Below, piece by piece: positions 62,201 to 64,000 of a stretch of DNA of 64,000 bases. Position 1 is the first letter of the stretch; every line of letters starts with the position of its first letter. This stretch comes from Effrenium voratum (lineage: Eukaryota; Sar; Dinophyceae; Suessiales; Symbiodiniaceae). The notes under the pieces were generated by a model. It was not told where the DNA came from. It made no database searches and worked only from the letters and a program-made list of their open reading frames with translations. The stretch is taken from assembly GCA_963377175.1 (NCBI GenBank), contig CAUJNA010003505.1:267331-331330 (forward strand), read 5' to 3'. The position numbers and the translations under genes are program-made.

Positions 62201-63608
62201 AATCACCAAGTGGAACCAATTGTGCGATAAGAAGCTTCATAGGCTCGTGTCGTACATCAACTCCACCATTGAATTGCACCTCTATGGATGGGTTGGCGAT
62301 CGATCTGACATGATCGAAGTCGTCACCTACTGCGATGCTGATCTCGCCGGTGATCGAACCGACGCAAAAAGCACATCCGGGGTCCTCGTATGTCTCGTTG
62401 GCCCTCGCACCTACATGCCCATCACCGCCGTGAGCAAAAAGCAAACTTCCGTATCGAAGTCCACTCCCGAGGCCGAAATTGTCGCCCTTGATCACGGCAT
62501 TTCCAAAGAGGCCATGATGCTCGCCGCTCTCTGGCACTTTGCCATCGGTCGCGGTTCTTCTGACTCGATCGTATGCAAGTGCAAGATAAAATATGACGCT
62601 TCGATCCCACAACCAATCAGCGTCCTTGAGGACAATGAAGCCGCATGCAGAATAATCGTCACCGGAAATAACCCGAATATGCGATACATGTCGCGTACCC
62701 AACGGGTTGACATCGCGTGGCTCAATGAGCGATACAACGACAAGATATTCCGTTTCGTTGCATGCCCTTCGGACTATCAGGGAGCCGACATCCTCACAAA
62801 GGCGTGCGTCGACAAGACCGTATGGAGCAAGAATCTCCACACCCTTGGGATGTTCAAGCAGGGGTTTCTGCAATCATATCTCTCCCATCCCACCCAACCC
62901 GTGCATCTTCCCCCTGCCGCCCCTGCTCTTCCACCAATCAGGGGGGTTCGCATTGAATCCGATCATGACTCGAAGTTCAACTCCTTCATCAATGACGCCA
63001 ACATCTCGGATTGCAAGATTTCAATCATCGAAATTAGGGCGTCTGAGAATGACCGCCTGACCGTCGTCATTGACTCATCCGTATTACCACTCCTGCCCCC
63101 TCAGCGCGGGCACAGAGTTGTTAAAATCGATCTCGATGATGGAGACACCGGAGGGATCTCTACGTATCCCGGATTAAAAGGAAAAAGAGATAATTTTGCT
63201 GTGTTCAATATTTTTCCTTCATGCCCGGATTCCTGCAAAAGGGATTGGTCCAAGATCAGGAGGTTCCGACAAAAGTGCGACGCGCTTACTGCCTCTACAC
63301 TTGCCTTTGCCCTGAATGCTATACTTCACGAATTTGACATTGTTATCGGTTTTGGTGGCGACCTACCCGGACTCTGTATTCAGAGAATCCGCCAATTTAT
63401 TGATGACCATGACCTATACAGATTTAATCTCTGCAGTTGTCAGATTGGAGCTTACGGACACGCCACTGTCATTAACGTTGCCGTGAACAAACGGACTAAT
63501 GATCGATTACGCCAGGTGCCCTGCTCTATTTCGCTTCGAAACGGGAAGAACAACTTCTCTTTTCACGATGCTGCATGGGAAAGGATGTTCAATGAAATTT
63601 TCGGTTGA
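56205..63608 (+). CDS. pol: Pol polyprotein of the copia-like element (-1 frame)
   Basis: Open from 56196; translated by -1 slippage it adds 2467 residues to Gag (fusion of about 4164). The first GTG in this frame, at 56343, is not a likely start; residue numbers here count from it. Order: aspartic protease (DTG, 205), zinc-binding pre-integrase HHCC, integrase D445/D507/E538, GVFLGYRF segment (about 795), long acidic linker, methyltransferase-like domain (about 1113-1320), dUTPase (about 1365-1495), RT (about 1548-1800, YVDD 1758-1761), RNase H (about 1995-2150) and a C-terminal domain (about 2255-2421). Total length is roughly twice that of common copia Pol. Confidence 0.9.
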   Translation: MRGAGRYPQVSPGVSIACPATKCEPDDQTGALSDRTPGRFPPADAQVWSRTDRRACMFQGPTGGGPELRHVVWRRTVSIRDGQVIQDLPITSHTSRNRMFCPIGFTGDVETTFWSYTDPVKRAAWNASMRPNVYNDDSSPTVQINDSAMIEYIVVSDNNLMKQISHVSQKSRNPSYTHSGEFKNASKITIERQSEKAILRALSMQEQVAIDQEGEYLESKPIRRRMMYRASRMSSTPSAPGHERSIRWLADTGCPIDLVGLNELSAGEQSLVKKTGRTHALQTANGTASTLGSIAADMQDIDEVIDAHVMQNTPSLISIGKRCMEQGYTFTWPAGELPVLQGPNGKEIVLDVLNNVPYLPASRCNFSSPATNQYPDIPAVPAPSALSGDVVKKGTEGIASVPEGHSSSPDPDPPASDPIEETVELEGHGPLRSAEDWKADALTLRHMMTHLPKNPFCSHCQRAKMENVRLFRKKGAAGHGAEDFGDLVTADTMVLRGLRDRGINGEADAIVFYDLATSWIDVMPVMSRSDANTVDAFNRFAGPQNDIKMMHTDQAKELVSACKELRWIHEWSTPGMPKTNGIIENKVKLVLHGARVLLRQAGLEARWWPYATKYFAVARNIENRGGGSAWSKRHAPLPFNGKLLPFGCLVDFFPVAPKPRRVEKGGIKNAPEDRNKPADDDYWSKDEENECVIRIHRTPRKKLFDPRGSNCPIDVQFLADETLTIIKYLNGENDSVQSATWRNLNDPRDDQSQDWIGETYFQVDIHALEKWGETEREDASLSDDDYEPMSPAEIEEALRDCDYDPLADLDEEESSIAPAVPGEEHDHYKAPKFAPVAKPGVFLGYRFEPGGKWKGDYYVADLEHFQAGVVRPSIHQVKQIYHDAEEPFVFPLLKAYEARTREIASYKHDRLSNPDLPSEKFLPREDGSFSFDEGRFDHGGDEGDRQDRQKNAESDSIPEADVIDIHISDESSPDKRDDYWVRFEEEKSWHRFHVKARKDFFGDDTRPLPSGGPVQADLDDIRITHCSFLDSRDEVYRDSRDVYASGHRVRTHKFWTGVTILFDKGCAPKRRRPSPKKPLGEDVVSGSKEDIDYPQSSKRKERPYTGTGKPNSISSDDWRAMSLTARRIYVSTERELEVEKSRSKPGDDHPGAPATSNKSLLIEFACEADSSLSATMFEFGGDAIRVHKDSFDILKGKDVRRLIEIVRKNPKCDLWSSIPCGPWSTWQYVNLSQYGPEFAAELNDARRQSQVMFAAFIRVSREVRKGGGRIAYEWPRHCLGWSQPFMKKFLDDPEILTVNIDGCDFGMKDKNGVPIRKQWRIATNSPDLAAALGGRTCHHEKGFVHARIEGSLTPLTALYPKQMCQVIIKSWYKGRTERSTIPVAVAEPNSRNTWRRDPHALYIHPLWEGVAVPNRGTPESVGLDFQSAHDLTVPAGDKATIGTGLAITLPKGVYGRIAPRSGLAAKHMIDIGAGVIDPDYTGEVKIVVFNHSSNDFIIKKGDKIAQLILERVSILEPIICVQKPHASERGGQGFGSTDKGAPAASATFPSHMWSSTGSTEWFTMPRGADESGHSPFLGLPPFSACVARPVPRKEAKLDPKAFAALEKEWKKLRDLGCWDQSKVREWRDVAAEAKREGAKVHVGRVFDICVEKNHELAEGDPNRKFKGRVVFEGCHVRDESNAWALFSEITSCPATMAAGKVADAYGLLPGNSLEVSDGESAYTQALLGGTKTWIRLPHDQWPKEWEGMQDPVCPLVLALYGHPDAGGFWEQHCETQLKKVGFVPIPDWPSVFRHPALETFLVVYVDDFKQSGPSANLAEGWRLIGSVINMEEPRPLKRYLGCEHEFRSATVDGPFDPRTAWTVGHPPSKPIPEMRFGPDRRPAADACRGKAKINLIKYNESCFMQACVERYLELCQSKFPKALQTVETPFLDESKPEFDENPVNPEFDRLVDQKEDIEVISAKPGVLGDAAAQVLMKILYGARMGRYDLIRPVQALASRITKWNQLCDKKLHRLVSYINSTIELHLYGWVGDRSDMIEVVTYCDADLAGDRTDAKSTSGVLVCLVGPRTYMPITAVSKKQTSVSKSTPEAEIVALDHGISKEAMMLAALWHFAIGRGSSDSIVCKCKIKYDASIPQPISVLEDNEAACRIIVTGNNPNMRYMSRTQRVDIAWLNERYNDKIFRFVACPSDYQGADILTKACVDKTVWSKNLHTLGMFKQGFLQSYLSHPTQPVHLPPAAPALPPIRGVRIESDHDSKFNSFINDANISDCKISIIEIRASENDRLTVVIDSSVLPLLPPQRGHRVVKIDLDDGDTGGISTYPGLKGKRDNFAVFNIFPSCPDSCKRDWSKIRRFRQKCDALTASTLAFALNAILHEFDIVIGFGGDLPGLCIQRIRQFIDDHDLYRFNLCSCQIGAYGHATVINVAVNKRTNDRLRQVPCSISLRNGKNNFSFHDAAWERMFNEIFG
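56930..57300 (+). other. Aspartic protease domain of Pol
   Basis: WLADTGCPIDLVG carries the catalytic DTG (Asp codon at 56955). The usual hydrophobic-hydrophobic-Gly follow-up is not clear to the eye, so only the active site is secure. Confidence 0.75.
57530..58060 (+). other. Integrase domain of Pol (HHCC plus DDE)
   Basis: HMMTHLPKNPFCSHC gives an HHCC zinc finger. The DDE triad is Asp in TADTMVL (57675), Asp in HTDQAKEL (57861) and Glu in NGIIENKV (57954). The second Asp and the Glu are 30 residues apart, slightly shorter than the common 35. All three are intact. Confidence 0.9.
59680..60312 (+). other. Methyltransferase-like domain inside Pol
   Basis: Begins IEFACEADSSLS (motif-I-like) and contains LWSSIPCGPWSTW (Cys codon at 59862), AYEWPRHC and CDFG...KQWRIATN. 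The order resembles C5-cytosine methyltransferase motifs I, IV (PC), VI (ENV-like EWP) and VIII (QxRxx). Retrotransposons with captured DNA methyltransferases are known from dinoflagellates. Similarity is partial, and catalytic competence is not shown. Confidence 0.55.
60450..60830 (+). other. dut: Trimeric dUTPase domain inside Pol
   Basis: All five motifs are visible: GLDFQSAHD (1), GRIAPRSGLA (2), GAGVIDPDYTGEVKIVVFN (3, Asp codon at 60633), GDKIAQLILE (4) and RGGQGFGSTD (5). The enzyme hydrolyses dUTP to dUMP and keeps uracil out of DNA. It lies between the methyltransferase-like domain and RT. Motif 1 has LDF where AGYD is usual. Confidence 0.92.
60985..61745 (+). other. Reverse transcriptase domain of Pol
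   Basis: Motif A Asp is in VSDGESAYTQ (61353), where copia usually has DVKTAF. Motif C is YVDD (61614-61625). LALYGHPDAGGFWEQH corresponds to the LYGLKQAPRxW block of copia, strongly altered. The pol frame is intact. Confidence 0.88.
62320..62805 (+). other. RNase H domain of Pol
   Basis: YCDADLAGDRTDAKSTSG, SVSKSTPEAEIVALDHG, EDNEAACRI and CPSDYQGADILTKA match copia RNase H, including the first Asp, the SxxEAE Glu, the DN Asp and the terminal DxLTK. Confidence 0.92.
63108..63608 (+). other. C-terminal Pol domain, likely diverged copy of the methyltransferase-like domain
   Basis: Order in common with 59680-60312: NIFPSCPDS against SSIPCGPWS; RIRQFIDD against FMKKFLDD; then CQIG against CDFG, followed by a basic strand. 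The internal Cys-Gly pair is changed, so activity is probably lost if it existed. It sits after RNase H, where copia Pol normally ends. Homology is an eye alignment only. Confidence 0.45.
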
Positions 63609-64000
63609 ATGTGGTCGATCCATGTCTGACCTTGGCTCTCTCGGTGATCGCCATGTTGTGCGGAATGCCCCAAAGCGTTTACATGTCGCTTTTTGGCTCT
63701 CTCTCAGCTGAACGCGACTTCCTCGGAAGTCCACATCGGCATGCGATGCACACTTCCAACCACTTCCAGACCATATGGGACTCCCCTACACTCGGGGCCT
63801 TGTTCTTTGTTTGTCCTTGATGGTATTGTCGATCATGGAGCTATATACGATTCATCCTTTGATTCCTATTGAGCTCCTCAGTCCCACTATTTGTGTGAGT
63901 CTGAGTGTTGCACTTAGCCGCCCCGCCTTGCGATTTGGGCCGCTGCTGCATCATTCATTGGCCCGGGTGACGTGTCCTAGACGGACTTTCCACCCCGGCC
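63609..64000 (+). other. Retroelement 3' flank
   Basis: No coding potential and no repeat of the 50.6-51.1 kb region found by eye. No clear polypurine tract. The 3' LTR may begin beyond the window. Confidence 0.4.

Larger units (their letters stand above)
51115..64000 (+). mobile_element. Intact giant Ty1/copia-like retroelement (3' end beyond window)
   Basis: Domain order protease, integrase, RT, RNase H is that of Ty1/copia (Pseudoviridae). About 12.4 kb of coding sequence is free of stops and frameshifts apart from one programmed-looking -1 overlap, which suggests a young, possibly active copy. Extra modules are a methyltransferase-like domain and a dUTPase between integrase and RT, and a C-terminal domain after RNase H. 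No long terminal repeat shared by 50.6-51.1 kb and 63.6-64.0 kb was seen by eye, so the 3' LTR probably lies past the window. Confidence 0.9.

Noticed and set aside
1..64000. CRISPR arrays, bacterial operons, rRNA or tRNA genes
   Set aside because: Repeats are simple tandem units without spacers. No RNA gene structure was recognised, and the coding signal is eukaryotic.

Overview
The window looks like dinoflagellate nuclear DNA. The evidence is: (i) coding signal broken into many exons of about 42-98 nt, separated by introns of roughly 0.6-11 kb; (ii) most inferred introns start with GC, a few with GT or GA, and most exons follow AG with a G, which are known dinoflagellate splice habits; (iii) very long simple repeats; (iv) Ty1/copia-type retroelement sequence, both decayed and intact; (v) degenerate CCCTAAA telomere-type repeats. 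The species cannot be fixed from the sequence. The large introns suggest a large-genome dinoflagellate.

Layout: about 1.8 to 49.2 kb (+ strand) is best explained as one gene for a protein kinase, read here from 19 candidate exons. The kinase domain runs from the exon at 3358 to the exon ending at 30588. It contains, in order, a Gly-rich loop, the VAVK lysine, the alpha-C helix, a hinge, the HGDLSPKN catalytic loop, DFG, APE, an alpha-F Asp (DMYSFG) and a WDPxxR segment. Reading phases agree at every inferred junction. Two exons upstream and five candidate exons downstream extend it with decreasing certainty. The introns hold a three-copy MITE-like family, a hairpin element, a dead copia reverse-transcriptase fragment, inverted repeats and long microsatellites. 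These include a 0.85 kb mosaic at 22.58 kb and a 1.75 kb TGTGTGTC tract at 27.22 kb. The stop-free tracts create large false ORFs in several frames and should not be annotated as genes.

From 51.1 to 63.6 kb lies an apparently intact giant Ty1/copia-like retroelement on the + strand. ORF1 (1697 aa) is a Gag-like protein with Cys-containing heptads, two Cys/His-rich regions, a capsid-like helical part and two CCCH zinc fingers. ORF2 lies in the -1 frame and carries protease, integrase, a methyltransferase-like domain, a complete dUTPase, reverse transcriptase (YVDD), RNase H, and a C-terminal domain that looks like a diverged copy of the methyltransferase-like one. The frames overlap at a canonical slippery heptamer, GGGTTTC, placed directly before the ORF1 stop. 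A GC-rich hairpin follows 7 nt later, so Pol is probably made by -1 ribosomal frameshifting as a fusion of about 4164 residues. No LTR pair was recognised; the 3' end probably lies beyond the window.

The two most notable systems are the GC-donor micro-exon kinase gene and the copia-like element that combines -1 frameshifting, a dUTPase and a methyltransferase-like module. All splice junctions are inferred from phase and kinase homology, without transcript evidence.
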